A DNA stretch of 64,000 nucleotides from Paenibacillus terrae (GTDB taxonomy: Bacteria; Bacillota; Bacilli; Paenibacillales; Paenibacillaceae), in NCBI RefSeq assembly GCF_005217525.1, contig NZ_PNXQ01000008.1, positions 205 through 64,204 on the forward strand, read 5' to 3'. The position numbers were made by a program, and so were the translations under genes. The notes under the pieces are model-generated. The model was not told the origin of the DNA, did not search any database, and worked only from the letters and a program-made list of their open reading frames with translations. The stretch's first letter is position 1. Every line of letters starts with the position of its first letter. Positions 7,725 through 17,046 of the stretch are shown here, piece by piece.

Positions 7725-10700
7725 TTAAAAAATAATCTCCAGGCGATGTATACCGTCATGTTCTGTCAGTGCATGTTCGAAATTCTTGCGCTTGATGCGC
7801 AGGGCACCCGAACGGTAGCGATTGTCGTCGGCTGGCTCGCTCTCCAGTGGGGCTCCGTTCAATACCGCGCGGCCTTGCTCACCGCTATTATGCTCTTGCA
7901 GCATGCGGTAGACGAAGGTAACGGGTTTCCCGGCAAAAGCAAATTCAAATTCCAAGCCGTCCAGATTATCCGGCAGTACAGGGTCCAGAATCAGGTCTTC
8001 GCCCGACTGACGGATGCCAAGGACATTCGATATGAGCTGATTCATATAGATCCCCGGACCACTGGAGTAGATTCTCCAGCCGCCTTTGACCGGAACGGCT
8101 CCTTCACGCAGTTCACCAAACCGCTCTTGTGCTTCGTAGCGGGTATTGAATTTGCCATCCGAGCTGCTGAAATACGCGTTGCTCTGACGCCATTCGGCGT
8201 TCGGTACGGACGCGCGAATACCGACCGGGTTGATGAGCTTCAGGCTGTGCCAGGCGTCATCCTTGCGACCGAGCTTGGCCATGGCTTCCGCGAAGCGGAT
8301 ATGGGCATGCACATATTGCAGCCCGACCTCGCGTCCGAAGTTGGCCGCTTGCTCTGCACGCTTGAAGTGCGAACTCACACCGCCATCGTACTGTGCAGGG
8401 CGGTTCATCAGACGCACGCCATCCGGGCACAGGAACTGCTCGCGGATGAGCTGCTCATGAGCCAATGCTTGCTCCGGCGTGAGCAGCTGGCTGATCATGC
8501 TGCGTGTCATCGGCAGCAAACGGTAGTGAATCCCCGTCTCCGTATCGGACGGATGGAGCATCAGCTTGGGCTGACCGGGCTCTTCCATATACACGAAGCC
8601 CGGGATGATACCGCTCTCCAGCATGTAGCGGTTAAAGTCCTGGCGGATGCCTTCGGCCATCTGGTGCAGCTCCCGTGCGATCTCGGCGGCTCCGCTTACG
8701 ACGTCTGCGGGGGCTTGCTCCAGTGCAGCAGCAAAGTTGCCAACCACCTGATAGGTGAGTGCAACGGTCCAACTGCTCGCCATGTATTGCTTCAGTTGAG
8801 CGTTGGCTGGCTGGAGCGTGTCATCCCAATCGCCGTCGCCGTAGGCCGACAAATGTGTATCATGAAGGAAATTCGCCCGAATATATTCGATTTCCTTCAT
8901 CGCATGTTCCATGAGGGTCGCGGTCTGTTTTGTATAATCAAAAGTATGCCGGCTGGTGTAGGGTACAGTTTCTTCCAGAATACTGTAGTCGCGGGTAGCG
9001 GTCAAATAATCTCCCAGTACCTTTAGCGGCCAGACGATAATATCGCCATGGCTTTCTTCTTGTTGAACGCGAGCATAGTTGTCGAACATAAACCATTGCG
9101 GCCAGTTTCCGCTATCCTCGTACTGATGACTGAACACGGTCAGTAGAATGGAACGGACTTCGTCAAACTTTTGCACGGCTGAAAAATATTCCACCGGACC
9201 CTGACATACATCGCGTGTTCCCCAAGCTGCACCACCGTATTGTTCCAGACCATGAGGCACGGAATAGTGGACAAGCATATTGTGGGTGTACCACCAGGCC
9301 ACCGCATTTACACGGAACAGCTCGTTGGTTTCATGTCCGCTACGCGTCAGATGAAAACCGTTCATCAGCCCGGAAAAATACTGCCGATATCGCTCGCGCT
9401 CAGCTTCGAAAGAGGCAACTCCTACCGCATGTGCTCGACCTTTTCCAGATGGATAGCCATGTAGCCAGCCTTGTACGGTGCAGGTCCATTCGCTGCTGTC
9501 GCCTAGCTCCAGCACGACCAGAGATGCATCGGGGGAGGCTGTACCCTGTAGCAGCGTGTGAGCGTCGCTCACTTGCTGTAGTGGAGCGCCTTGTACCTGC
9601 ATTCGGTACAACAGGTCCGGGTAGGCTTCGGCGCTCAGGGAAGCCTGGTCTGCGCGGAAGAGCAGGTCCTCACCGTCCCGTTCCATATGAAACGGGAGCT
9701 CATATTCGTTCACATGCATGGACATTTGCTGAGTCACGAGGAACGGATAGGCTTTGCCGCTTGCCGAGCGCACGTGAAGCCGCACTTCTGGCGTATCGGC
9801 GTTGGTATGGTTTGTAATGATGAGCGTATCGTCAGCAGTTTTGTAATACCAGCGCACATAGTTAAAGCCAATCTCGAACAGGGAAGGCAGCGTGAGCAGA
9901 TGGTATTTCCCATGGATTCCGACATAGACACGCTGACCGGATGTTTTTGGAATATTGAGTGCATTACGCGCGTTTGTGATCATTTTATTGAAATTCGTGT
10001 TGCCAACCACAAGCTGGGAATTGAACACCCCGTACATATAGGAGGTGGTTGTAATGGTTTCTTCCTTACCTCCCGCGTAATGCCCGCCCATTAAAATATG
10101 CCCATGGGGACGCTCTACACGAAGCTCTTTGGATTTGAGTACGACATGTTCATAGCTGTCCGTGAAAAAGGAGAGCAACGTGTCGCCGTCCCGTTCTTCT
10201 TCCTGCCGTTTCGGGAAGAGCTGATCCAACTCGGCTGCGGTCATATCCAGCGTGCGCAGCGGCTCCCCGATGTTCTGGGCTGGAGCCACCCGCCCAGTTT
10301 GGAGATGACTTGTGACGTTCTCTGGGATGGCGGTTCCGGAAGCAGTTTCCATAATCGTCGCTACTTCTTCGCGTGCTTTCGTCACCAGTTCCTGGTACTC
10401 CAGCTTTGTAACGGCTGTCGGATGATTCGGCTGGAACAGACCGTAAAAGGTAAAGCGTGCATCCCCGGCGAGCTTTACCCGCTCGGATTGCAGCGCCGTA
10501 TAAGCAAATTCGTACTGGTATACTTCATTAGCGAGCGAATCGCGGCGCAGTGCTTCCGGCTCGTTCGTTTCTTTGTACGAAAGCCCAAAGAATTGAAATC
10601 CGTCCGTCGAATAACCGACGGTGCGGGTCAACGAGCCTTGCTGGATGTAAGGGAACGCTTGACTTTGCGGCTGGTTTTGACGGGAGCAGACCGTATAGCC

Positions 10701-11165
10701 TCTTTGTTCGTCATGGTAGACGGTATGGTCGATATATTGAGACAGATAAGCTTCATTACTGCGTACAGCCGCTGTATCCGCAATGCCGATATCCTGACCG
10801 TACACGATATCAGCTTCCACGTCATCGCCCTGTAGAGTTACATCCCAGAACCATACCCCGAGACCGCTTAGTGTGAATGTCACCTGATAGCCGACACCTG
10901 ATGTAAATCCTTCCCAAATAATTTGTTGATCCGTTTGTCGTACTACTCCGGGTGATCGGACTCCCAGCAGGGGAGTAATGCTGACGCCGGACGGACGGTA
11001 CAGTCGCAGGTACAGGTTGTTCAGGGAACCGTCGACAGAATTGGTCAGCAGTTGATTGATCATGGTTGAGCCATGGGCGATTTTATATAAATCACCGCTG
11101 CTCAAGAAGGTGAAGGACAGGTCTCCAACCCGTAGCAAAATATTTTGATCCAGACTTGTATTCAT
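7725..11165 (-). CDS. GH94 phosphorylase, probable 1,2-beta-oligoglucan phosphorylase
   Basis: About 1146 residues, far longer than cellobiose phosphorylases (about 800) and close to the length of the 1,2-beta-oligoglucan phosphorylases (SOGP) of GH94. An N-terminal beta-sandwich region (about 1-500) precedes a linker and an (alpha/alpha)6 barrel (about 600-1050) that includes YGDGDWDDTLQP near residue 777. The Asp of that GDWxD motif is the general acid in the family. There is no signal peptide, so it acts in the cytoplasm on imported oligosaccharide, releasing alpha-glucose 1-phosphate. The neighbours are GH3 and a sugar ABC importer, the same set as the Listeria innocua sophorooligosaccharide locus, which drives the substrate call. 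ATG at 11165 or the adjacent TTG at 11168 are both possible starts. It lies 13 bp after GH3 on the same transcript. Confidence 0.85.
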   Translation of the reverse strand: MNTSLDQNILLRVGDLSFTFLSSGDLYKIAHGSTMINQLLTNSVDGSLNNLYLRLYRPSGVSITPLLGVRSPGVVRQTDQQIIWEGFTSGVGYQVTFTLSGLGVWFWDVTLQGDDVEADIVYGQDIGIADTAAVRSNEAYLSQYIDHTVYHDEQRGYTVCSRQNQPQSQAFPYIQQGSLTRTVGYSTDGFQFFGLSYKETNEPEALRRDSLANEVYQYEFAYTALQSERVKLAGDARFTFYGLFQPNHPTAVTKLEYQELVTKAREEVATIMETASGTAIPENVTSHLQTGRVAPAQNIGEPLRTLDMTAAELDQLFPKRQEEERDGDTLLSFFTDSYEHVVLKSKELRVERPHGHILMGGHYAGGKEETITTTSYMYGVFNSQLVVGNTNFNKMITNARNALNIPKTSGQRVYVGIHGKYHLLTLPSLFEIGFNYVRWYYKTADDTLIITNHTNADTPEVRLHVRSASGKAYPFLVTQQMSMHVNEYELPFHMERDGEDLLFRADQASLSAEAYPDLLYRMQVQGAPLQQVSDAHTLLQGTASPDASLVVLELGDSSEWTCTVQGWLHGYPSGKGRAHAVGVASFEAERERYRQYFSGLMNGFHLTRSGHETNELFRVNAVAWWYTHNMLVHYSVPHGLEQYGGAAWGTRDVCQGPVEYFSAVQKFDEVRSILLTVFSHQYEDSGNWPQWFMFDNYARVQQEESHGDIIVWPLKVLGDYLTATRDYSILEETVPYTSRHTFDYTKQTATLMEHAMKEIEYIRANFLHDTHLSAYGDGDWDDTLQPANAQLKQYMASSWTVALTYQVVGNFAAALEQAPADVVSGAAEIARELHQMAEGIRQDFNRYMLESGIIPGFVYMEEPGQPKLMLHPSDTETGIHYRLLPMTRSMISQLLTPEQALAHEQLIREQFLCPDGVRLMNRPAQYDGGVSSHFKRAEQAANFGREVGLQYVHAHIRFAEAMAKLGRKDDAWHSLKLINPVGIRASVPNAEWRQSNAYFSSSDGKFNTRYEAQERFGELREGAVPVKGGWRIYSSGPGIYMNQLISNVLGIRQSGEDLILDPVLPDNLDGLEFEFAFAGKPVTFVYRMLQEHNSGEQGRAVLNGAPLESEPADDNRYRSGALRIKRKNFEHALTEHDGIHRLEIIF

Positions 11166-11178
11166 CAAAGGTTACGCC

Positions 11179-13356
11179 TCACTTTCCTGTTTCTTTCACT
11201 AAACGAAAACGTCCTTCAGTAGTATCTCGGCTGTTAGGTCCTGTAAAGACGGCGAATTCACCGCTGTCACTATCAAAGCTCAGGTCTGCATGGTGATAGC
11301 GCAGTTGAGACTCGATCAATGAAAATTCCACTTCCCGGCTTTCGCCTGAGGCAAGCAGAACCTTGCGGAAATCTTTCAGCTCTTTCATCGGGCGAACCGT
11401 ATCTCCGCTGATATCACGGACATAGAATTGAACCGTTTCCTCGACAGGACGTGTTCCTGTGTTCGTTACCCGTACCTTCACGGTCAGTGCTTGACCGGGA
11501 GTGAGGGTGTCGCTGGAAAGCTGTACGCTATCATAGGCTACTTTCGTATAACTCAAGCCATAGCCAAACGGGAATAAAGGTTCGTTCGGTACGTCCAGGT
11601 ATTGGGAGACGTATCGTTCCTTTGTATTTGGATCCAGCTGAGGACGTCCTGTATTAAAATGATTATAGTACACAGGCACCTGCCCCACCGATTGCGGGAA
11701 GGACATTGTCAGACGGCCCGTTGGTTCAGCATCGCCGTACAGTAGGTCGGCAATAGCCGCGCCGCCTTCACCGCCGGGGAACCAGGCTTCCAGTACGGCG
11801 TCTGCTTCTTCAATAACACCGTGCAGATCCAGTGGGCGACCGTTGAACAGCACGGCTACCATAGGCTTGTTCAGTGTTTTCAGGCGTTTCACTAGCTCCA
11901 GTTGGGCTTGTGGCAGGCGAATATCCGAGCGGCTGCCCGCTTCACCACTCATATCCGAACGCTCGCCGAGCGCCAGTACGATGACCTCTGCTTGGCTGGC
12001 AGCTTGCAGCGCTTCTGCATATTGTTCTTCAGATATTTCGTCTATAGAGCATCCAGTCGCTACCGAGAGCAGCGAGGAGGATATTTTCGATTTGAAGCCG
12101 TCAATGACTTGAACAGCCTCTTCTTGCGAACCGCTCCACGACCAAGAGCCAAGAATATCACCGCTCTCTGCAAAAGGCCCGATCAGTGCGATATGCTGAC
12201 TGCGATTCAGTGGAAGAATGGAATCGTTTTTGAGCAGTACGCATGATTGGATCGCCAATTCCTTGGCAACCGCACGGTGAGCTTCGCAGAACACGACTTC
12301 ACGTTCCCGCTCAGGGTCTGCGCCGCGCAGCGGATTATCGAACAAGCCCAGCTTTTGCTTGAGCTTCAATACGCGCATGACCGCTTCATCGACGAGCGCT
12401 TCATCCAGTTGCCCGCTGCGAACCAGCTCAGGCAGGTGCCCATTATAGCAGGAGGTCATCATTTCAATGTCTACGCCTGCCAGCAGTGCTTTCTGTGCTG
12501 CCTCACGCTCATCCTCGGCAATGCCGTGGGGAATAAGCTCCTTGATGGCGGCCCAATCCGAGATGAGTACACCGTCAAAGCCCCACTCGTCACGAAGCAA
12601 ATCGCGCATCAGGCGCTTGTTGCCCGTTGCAGCTACACCCTCTACGGTATTGAAGGAGGTCATCACCATTTCACAGCCTTCATCTAGCGCAGCTTTGTAG
12701 GAGGGGAGATAATACTCTCGCAACTGCCATGCGGACAGATCGACGGTATTGTAATCCCGTCCGCCTTCGCCTGCTCCGTATGCGGCAAAATGCTTCACGC
12801 ACGCCGCCACCCGGTCTGTATCGTTCGTCAGGTCCTTGCCTTGAAAGCCGCGTACGAAAGCACGGGCAAATACACTGTTGAGGTAAGGGTCTTCCCCTGT
12901 AGATTCCATTACACGGCCCCAGCGCGGGTCACGTACCAAGTCCACCATCGGAGCAAAGGTGACATGAACACCGGATACAGAAGCTTCTCTGGCAGCAATG
13001 GTAGCGCTCTCTTCTGCGAGCTGCACATTCCATGAACAGCCAATAGCCAGCGGTATGGGAAAAATCGTTTTGAAGCCATGTACAATGTCTGCCATAATTA
13101 GAAGCGGAATACCCAGACGGTTTTTACTTAGATGTGCTTGTTGAACTCGAATAGCTTCTTCGGCTCCTGCGATGCCAAGCACCGATCCGACGTTACGGAC
13201 CGTTTCTTCTGTGATCCCCAGAGATGCCATAGGTCCGGTAATTTGGCCGTCCGTTTCCGCATCCTCAAAAAAGGCTCCCACGAGCTGGAGCAGTTGATCG
13301 ACTTTTTCTTCAAGCGTCATATTTTGCAGATAGGAATTCAGTTGTTGTTCCATCAT
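11179..13356 (-). CDS. GH3 beta-glucosidase
   Basis: A 725-residue GH3 enzyme: a TIM-barrel domain, then an alpha/beta sandwich and a C-terminal fibronectin-III-like domain (KVRVTNTGTRPVEETVQFYV, near 630-650). The nucleophile lies in FDGVLISDWAA near residue 267, and KHF-AAYG and VMTSFNTVEG are family substrate motifs. No signal peptide, so it is intracellular. Coupled to the GH94 phosphorylase it is best read as the enzyme that splits sophorose and short beta-1,2-glucooligosaccharides to glucose, completing what the phosphorylase leaves. A GGAGG site precedes the ATG. It is the first gene of the minus-strand operon whose promoter (13523-13551) carries operator 13491-13508. Confidence 0.93.
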   Translation of the reverse strand: MMEQQLNSYLQNMTLEEKVDQLLQLVGAFFEDAETDGQITGPMASLGITEETVRNVGSVLGIAGAEEAIRVQQAHLSKNRLGIPLLIMADIVHGFKTIFPIPLAIGCSWNVQLAEESATIAAREASVSGVHVTFAPMVDLVRDPRWGRVMESTGEDPYLNSVFARAFVRGFQGKDLTNDTDRVAACVKHFAAYGAGEGGRDYNTVDLSAWQLREYYLPSYKAALDEGCEMVMTSFNTVEGVAATGNKRLMRDLLRDEWGFDGVLISDWAAIKELIPHGIAEDEREAAQKALLAGVDIEMMTSCYNGHLPELVRSGQLDEALVDEAVMRVLKLKQKLGLFDNPLRGADPEREREVVFCEAHRAVAKELAIQSCVLLKNDSILPLNRSQHIALIGPFAESGDILGSWSWSGSQEEAVQVIDGFKSKISSSLLSVATGCSIDEISEEQYAEALQAASQAEVIVLALGERSDMSGEAGSRSDIRLPQAQLELVKRLKTLNKPMVAVLFNGRPLDLHGVIEEADAVLEAWFPGGEGGAAIADLLYGDAEPTGRLTMSFPQSVGQVPVYYNHFNTGRPQLDPNTKERYVSQYLDVPNEPLFPFGYGLSYTKVAYDSVQLSSDTLTPGQALTVKVRVTNTGTRPVEETVQFYVRDISGDTVRPMKELKDFRKVLLASGESREVEFSLIESQLRYHHADLSFDSDSGEFAVFTGPNSRDTTEGRFRLVKETGK

Positions 13357-13490
13357 ACAATCCTCCGTAAGCTGCTATGGTTGCAGCTTTCTTTTTCAGA
13401 TCCATGAGATTTTTTGGTGAAGACTGATTCAAAGAAGCGACGAATAGGCTAATACTTTGCATAAATGCTTAGTATCCTGTCGTATTATTA

Positions 13491-13508
13491 ATCGAAACGT
13501 TTCTATTG
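13491..13508. promoter_or_regulatory. LacI-type operator 1 (GH3/GH94 side)
   Basis: ATCGAAACGTTTCTATTG, containing the perfect palindrome GAAACGTTTC at 13494-13503. It is identical over all 18 bases to the site at 13684-13701. It lies immediately downstream of the minus-strand -10, where a bound repressor would block transcription of the GH3-GH94 genes. Confidence 0.85.
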
Positions 13509-13522
13509 TTGAACTCAGTTGG

Positions 13523-13551
13523 ATTATATACGCTTTCAAATAGAGAGTCAA
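13523..13551 (-). promoter_or_regulatory. Sigma-A promoter for GH3-GH94 operon
   Basis: On the minus strand TTGACT (13551-13546) and TATAAT (13528-13523) are separated by exactly 17 bp, near consensus. The transcript would start just before or within operator 1. Confidence 0.85.
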
Positions 13552-13650
13552 ATCGAAAAAGAAGGTTATTTTACTAAGAAAATAACGATTTATAGATGAA
13601 ACGAAAGAAAATTGGGCATAATTCTAGACGAATAAAAAATAATATCCCTA

Positions 13651-13679
13651 TTGAATACGGTTTCAATTTGTTTTATAAT
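13651..13679 (+). promoter_or_regulatory. Sigma-A promoter for the oligosaccharide ABC importer
   Basis: TTGAAT (13651-13656) and TATAAT (13674-13679) are separated by 17 bp. Operator 2 begins five bases after the -10. The divergent region 13357-13846 therefore contains two promoters, each with its operator, and no gene. Confidence 0.85.
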
Positions 13680-13683
13680 GACT

Positions 13684-13701
13684 ATCGAAACGTTTCTATT
13701 G
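13684..13701. promoter_or_regulatory. LacI-type operator 2 (importer side)
   Basis: An exact second copy of ATCGAAACGTTTCTATTG; palindrome centre 193 bp from that of operator 1. Its position directly downstream of the plus-strand -10 suits repression by steric block, and the paired sites could allow looping by a dimer-of-dimers or simply parallel control of both operons. Confidence 0.85.
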
Positions 13702-13846
13702 ATGGGTATGGTCCTTACACTTTCCACATATTTTCTATATCGTCAGGCTTTATTTGGCTTTAAACACTGTATACTTTAACGTGTGTAATCGAATCGGGTA
13801 TCATATTTGAATGATCGGTGAGCCGGTCATCTCGGGAGGAATTTAT

Positions 13847-15100
13847 ATGATGAAAAGAACGTTAGGGATCGTTTTGGCAAGCACCTTATTACTGGGGGGC
13901 GCGTTGGCAGGCTGTTCATCCAAGGATGAATCATCCGGCAAGGATGCGAATGGAAAAACGACGATTACCCTATGGGGCATGGGGGCGGAAGGTAAGTTGC
14001 TGCCTGAGATTGCAAAGGATTTTGAAAAGGAAAATCCTGATATTCATGTAGATGTGCAGGCACTGCCTTGGGATAATGCTCACGATAAGCTGCTGACAGC
14101 AGTTGCTTCCAAATCCGGTCCGGATGTGGTTCAGTTGGGTACATCATGGGTTCCGGAGCTTGCATCTGCGGGTGCATTGACGGACATCACCCCTTATATC
14201 AGCAAATATCCTGAGCTGGAATCAAAGAATTTCTTCTCTGGTGCTGTGGATACGGCAAAATTTGAGGGAAAACCTGTAGGCGTTCCTTGGTATACCGAAA
14301 CGAAAGTTTTGTTCTACCGTTCAGATCTATTGAAGCAAGTTGGATATAATGAAGCACCTAAAACGTGGGAAGAACTTTCGGATGCTGCTCAAAAGCTGGC
14401 AGCGCGTGGCAAAGGGAAATATGGTATTGCCATTAATGCGAAGGAGCAGTCTCTGGGCTTTATGTTCGCTCTTCAGAACGGCTCCAAGCTGATCGATGAG
14501 CAGGGCAATCCGCTGTTCAACCAGCCACCGTTTGTAGAAGCTGTGAAGTATTTGAACACCTTTTTCCAAAACGGCTCCAATGCCCTAGATCTTGGGATAG
14601 ATTCCGTTCAGGGATTGCAAGGTGATGGTATCGTTCCTATGTTTATCAGCGGTCCCTTCATGATTAGAGAAATCAAGAGCAAGGCACCTGAGCTGGATGG
14701 AAAATGGAATATAGCCGAGCTTCCTGGCAAAGTAAACAACCTGTCTGTTTTGGGCGGGTCGAACCTTTCGATTATGCAGTTTAGCAAGCACCCGGAGGAA
14801 TCGGCCAAATTCTTGGCTTACATGAGTAAACCGGAAACGCAGTTGAAATGGATGGAGCTGTCCAGTACCTTGCCTGCCGCTACCAAGTCATGGGAAGATG
14901 CAAAACTGAAGAATGATCCGATGCTTCAAACGATTCGTAAACAGCTCGATCATTCCGCAGCATTACCGCAACTGGCAGCATGGGAAGAGGTTTCTCAACA
15001 ATTCATCAAGAGCTTCGAACGCATTTACCGTGGTCAAGCCGACGTACAGAAGGAAATGGATGATTTTAACCAGCAAGCTGCAAGTATTATGAAAAAATAA
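13847..15100 (+). CDS. Sugar-binding lipoprotein of ABC importer (sophorooligosaccharide-binding type)
   Basis: A 417-residue extracellular binding protein. The lipobox LAGC places the lipidated cysteine at residue 23 (MMKRTLGIVL...GGALAGCSS). The mature part follows the family 1 solute-binding pattern (TLWGMGAEG, GPDVVQLGTSWVPELASAGAL, YTETKVLFYRSDLLKQ). The start is ATG 13847, with GGGAGGA seven bases upstream; an ATG at 13811 in the same frame lacks a binding site and would place extra charged residues before the signal peptide. It feeds the two permeases that follow. The ATPase is not encoded here, so a shared MsmX-type ATPase elsewhere is expected. The ligand, beta-1,2-glucooligosaccharide, is inferred from the enzymes across the divergent promoter. 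Confidence 0.92.
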   Translation: MMKRTLGIVLASTLLLGGALAGCSSKDESSGKDANGKTTITLWGMGAEGKLLPEIAKDFEKENPDIHVDVQALPWDNAHDKLLTAVASKSGPDVVQLGTSWVPELASAGALTDITPYISKYPELESKNFFSGAVDTAKFEGKPVGVPWYTETKVLFYRSDLLKQVGYNEAPKTWEELSDAAQKLAARGKGKYGIAINAKEQSLGFMFALQNGSKLIDEQGNPLFNQPPFVEAVKYLNTFFQNGSNALDLGIDSVQGLQGDGIVPMFISGPFMIREIKSKAPELDGKWNIAELPGKVNNLSVLGGSNLSIMQFSKHPEESAKFLAYMSKPETQLKWMELSSTLPAATKSWEDAKLKNDPMLQTIRKQLDHSAALPQLAAWEEVSQQFIKSFERIYRGQADVQKEMDDFNQQAASIMKK

Positions 15101-15136
15101 TGATCCGTATCCGTCATTGTCAAAGGGAGTGAAGGC

Positions 15137-16021
15137 ATGAAAGGAAGCTCGCAGAAGCTTGCGCCATACTTGTTTATCGGTCCCTCCATTATTCTGCTGA
15201 CGCTGTTTTCGTTGTTGCCGATTTTACTGGCACTCGTGATCAGCTTCACAGATATGGATCTGTCAGGACTCGTTAATTATGATAATATTCGCTTTATAGG
15301 ACTGGAAAATTACAAGAATGTGCTAATAGACCCTTCTTTTCTAAAGTCCATTGGGAACACTCTATTTTTCGTCATCATCGGGGTTCCTTTAGTGCTATTG
15401 TTTTCACTCAGCATTGCAATCCTGATTAACATGGGTAAATCACGTGCTTTCAAAGTTTTCCGCGTGGTGTTCTATCTGCCGTCCGTAACGAACGTGGTGG
15501 CGGTAGCGGTGGTCTGGAGTTATTTGTATAATCCGACCCTCGGGCTTTTCAACTATGTACTGGGCATGATGAATCTGGATCCTGTTCCTTGGCTGACCGA
15601 TCCTACGATGGCGAAGATATCGCTTATTTTATTGGCTGTTTGGCGGGGAATAGGCTTAAATATGATTATTTTCATTGCTGCCATTAAAGGGATTCCGGGT
15701 TCTTACTATGAGGCGGCTCAGCTTGACGGGGCCAACACATGGCAACAAATTCGTTATATTACCCTTCCGCAGCTCCGCTACGCTATCTTCTTCGTATCCA
15801 TTACGACGATGATCGGCTGGCTGCAATTTTTCGAGGAACCGTTCGTCATGACCAAAGGGAAACCGCTTGACGGCACACTATCAGCATCCCTGTTTATATA
15901 CAATAACGGTTTCCAATTTAGTAAATTCGGTTATGCCGCGGCGGGATCGTTCATTCTGTTCTTTGCGATCATCGCGGTGACGCTGATTCAGTTCCGTTTG
16001 CAAAATAAAGCGGAGTCCTGA
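15137..16021 (+). CDS. Sugar ABC transporter permease (MalF type)
   Basis: A 294-residue membrane protein with six predicted helices and the EAA loop YYEAAQLDGANTWQQIRYITLPQL near residues 193-214, the contact for the cytoplasmic ATPase. An AGGGAG site precedes ATG 15137. It is the first of two permeases forming the heterodimeric channel that works with the binding lipoprotein upstream, 36 bp away. Confidence 0.93.
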   Translation: MKGSSQKLAPYLFIGPSIILLTLFSLLPILLALVISFTDMDLSGLVNYDNIRFIGLENYKNVLIDPSFLKSIGNTLFFVIIGVPLVLLFSLSIAILINMGKSRAFKVFRVVFYLPSVTNVVAVAVVWSYLYNPTLGLFNYVLGMMNLDPVPWLTDPTMAKISLILLAVWRGIGLNMIIFIAAIKGIPGSYYEAAQLDGANTWQQIRYITLPQLRYAIFFVSITTMIGWLQFFEEPFVMTKGKPLDGTLSASLFIYNNGFQFSKFGYAAAGSFILFFAIIAVTLIQFRLQNKAES

Positions 16022-16039
16022 TAGAGAGAGGTGATGAAC

Positions 16040-16894
16040 GTGAAAACAGCTGTTCAGCAAGCCCGCGCCAATTCGCGCAGTGGAGAAAAAACATTTCAAT
16101 GGTTCGTGGCGATTCTCCTGACCGTGGGAGGTCTGTTGATGGTGCTGCCTTTTGCGTGGATGATTTTATCCTCCTTTAAGACGGAGAGCGAGGTAACCCA
16201 AATTCCTCCAACCATCTGGCCGCAGCATTTCACATTGGACAATTTTAAAACACTATTTGATAGCATGGCTTTTGGCACCTATCTGACTAATACACTGGTG
16301 ATTGTATTAGCTTCCTTTTTTGGATTATTCCTGAACGCCATGGCAGGCTACGGCTTCGCCAAATTCAAATTTAAAGGTAAAGGTTTCCTGTTCTATTTGG
16401 TGCTGGCCACGATGATGGTTCCGGGGCAGGTGACGATGATTCCTGTGTATTTGATTTTGAACCAGATGGGATTAACCAACACCATGATGGGGATTGTACT
16501 TCCTGGCTTGGTAGGTGCCTTCGCCATCTTCCTGTTCCGACAGTTTATGTCCGATATTCCGGAAGAACTGCTGGAGGCAACGCGCCTTGATGGTGCAGGG
16601 GAGTTTCGTACTTTCCTGCAAATCGTACTGCCTATCTCAACACCGATTTTGGCCGTACAGGCCATTCTGACCTTTATCGGCGGTTGGAACAGCTTCCTGT
16701 GGCCGCTCATTATTGCGAACGATGAGAAGCTGTATACGTTGTCCGTGGGACTATCGTTGCTCAAAGGCCAAAATGAGAGCCAGTTCGCGCTCCAGATGGC
16801 AGGCTCGACCTTCATGGTCGTACCGATCATGATCATATTCATTGTTTTCCAAAAGTATATTATCGAAAATTATACGATTTCGGGCATTAAGTAG
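16040..16894 (+). CDS. Sugar ABC transporter permease (MalG type)
   Basis: A permease of about 284 residues with six membrane helices and EAA loop ELLEATRLDGAGEFRTFL. I prefer GTG 16040: the strong ribosome binding site GAGGTGAT (16028-16035) lies eight bases before it but overlaps the in-frame GTG 16031 and ATG 16034. It ends the importer operon, followed by a strong terminator. No ATPase gene follows, as is usual for Firmicute carbohydrate importers of this family. Confidence 0.92.
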   Translation: MKTAVQQARANSRSGEKTFQWFVAILLTVGGLLMVLPFAWMILSSFKTESEVTQIPPTIWPQHFTLDNFKTLFDSMAFGTYLTNTLVIVLASFFGLFLNAMAGYGFAKFKFKGKGFLFYLVLATMMVPGQVTMIPVYLILNQMGLTNTMMGIVLPGLVGAFAIFLFRQFMSDIPEELLEATRLDGAGEFRTFLQIVLPISTPILAVQAILTFIGGWNSFLWPLIIANDEKLYTLSVGLSLLKGQNESQFALQMAGSTFMVVPIMIIFIVFQKYIIENYTISGIK

Positions 16895-16928
16895 TAGTTG
16901 TAGCGGTGAGTTATAGGCTACACATAGC

Positions 16929-16975
16929 AACGGCGGAGTTTCTTGGTTTAATACCGAGGAACTCCGCCGTTTTGT
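16929..16975 (+). terminator. Rho-independent terminator of the importer operon
   Basis: AACGGCGGAGTT (16929-16940) pairs perfectly with AACTCCGCCGTT (16960-16971), extended by CTTGG/CCGAG inside the loop, and followed by TTTT. It closes the beta-glucan importer operon and separates it from the peptide locus. Confidence 0.88.
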
Positions 16976-17046
16976 TGTGTCATATAAAATCTGGTTTCTT
17001 GTTTGGTTCATCCGAAGTGCTGGTATGTTTGCACAGGGGTCTGTAT

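Noticed and set aside
7746-9026. 426-codon open frame opposite the GH94 gene
   Set aside because: It is antisense to a well-supported GH94 coding sequence, has no ribosome binding site and no family resemblance; long antisense frames are common here.
13491-13701. The two GAAACGTTTC sites as CcpA cre sites
   Set aside because: They resemble cre elements loosely, but identical 18-base copies just past both divergent promoters fit the local LacI better. CcpA overlap is not excluded.
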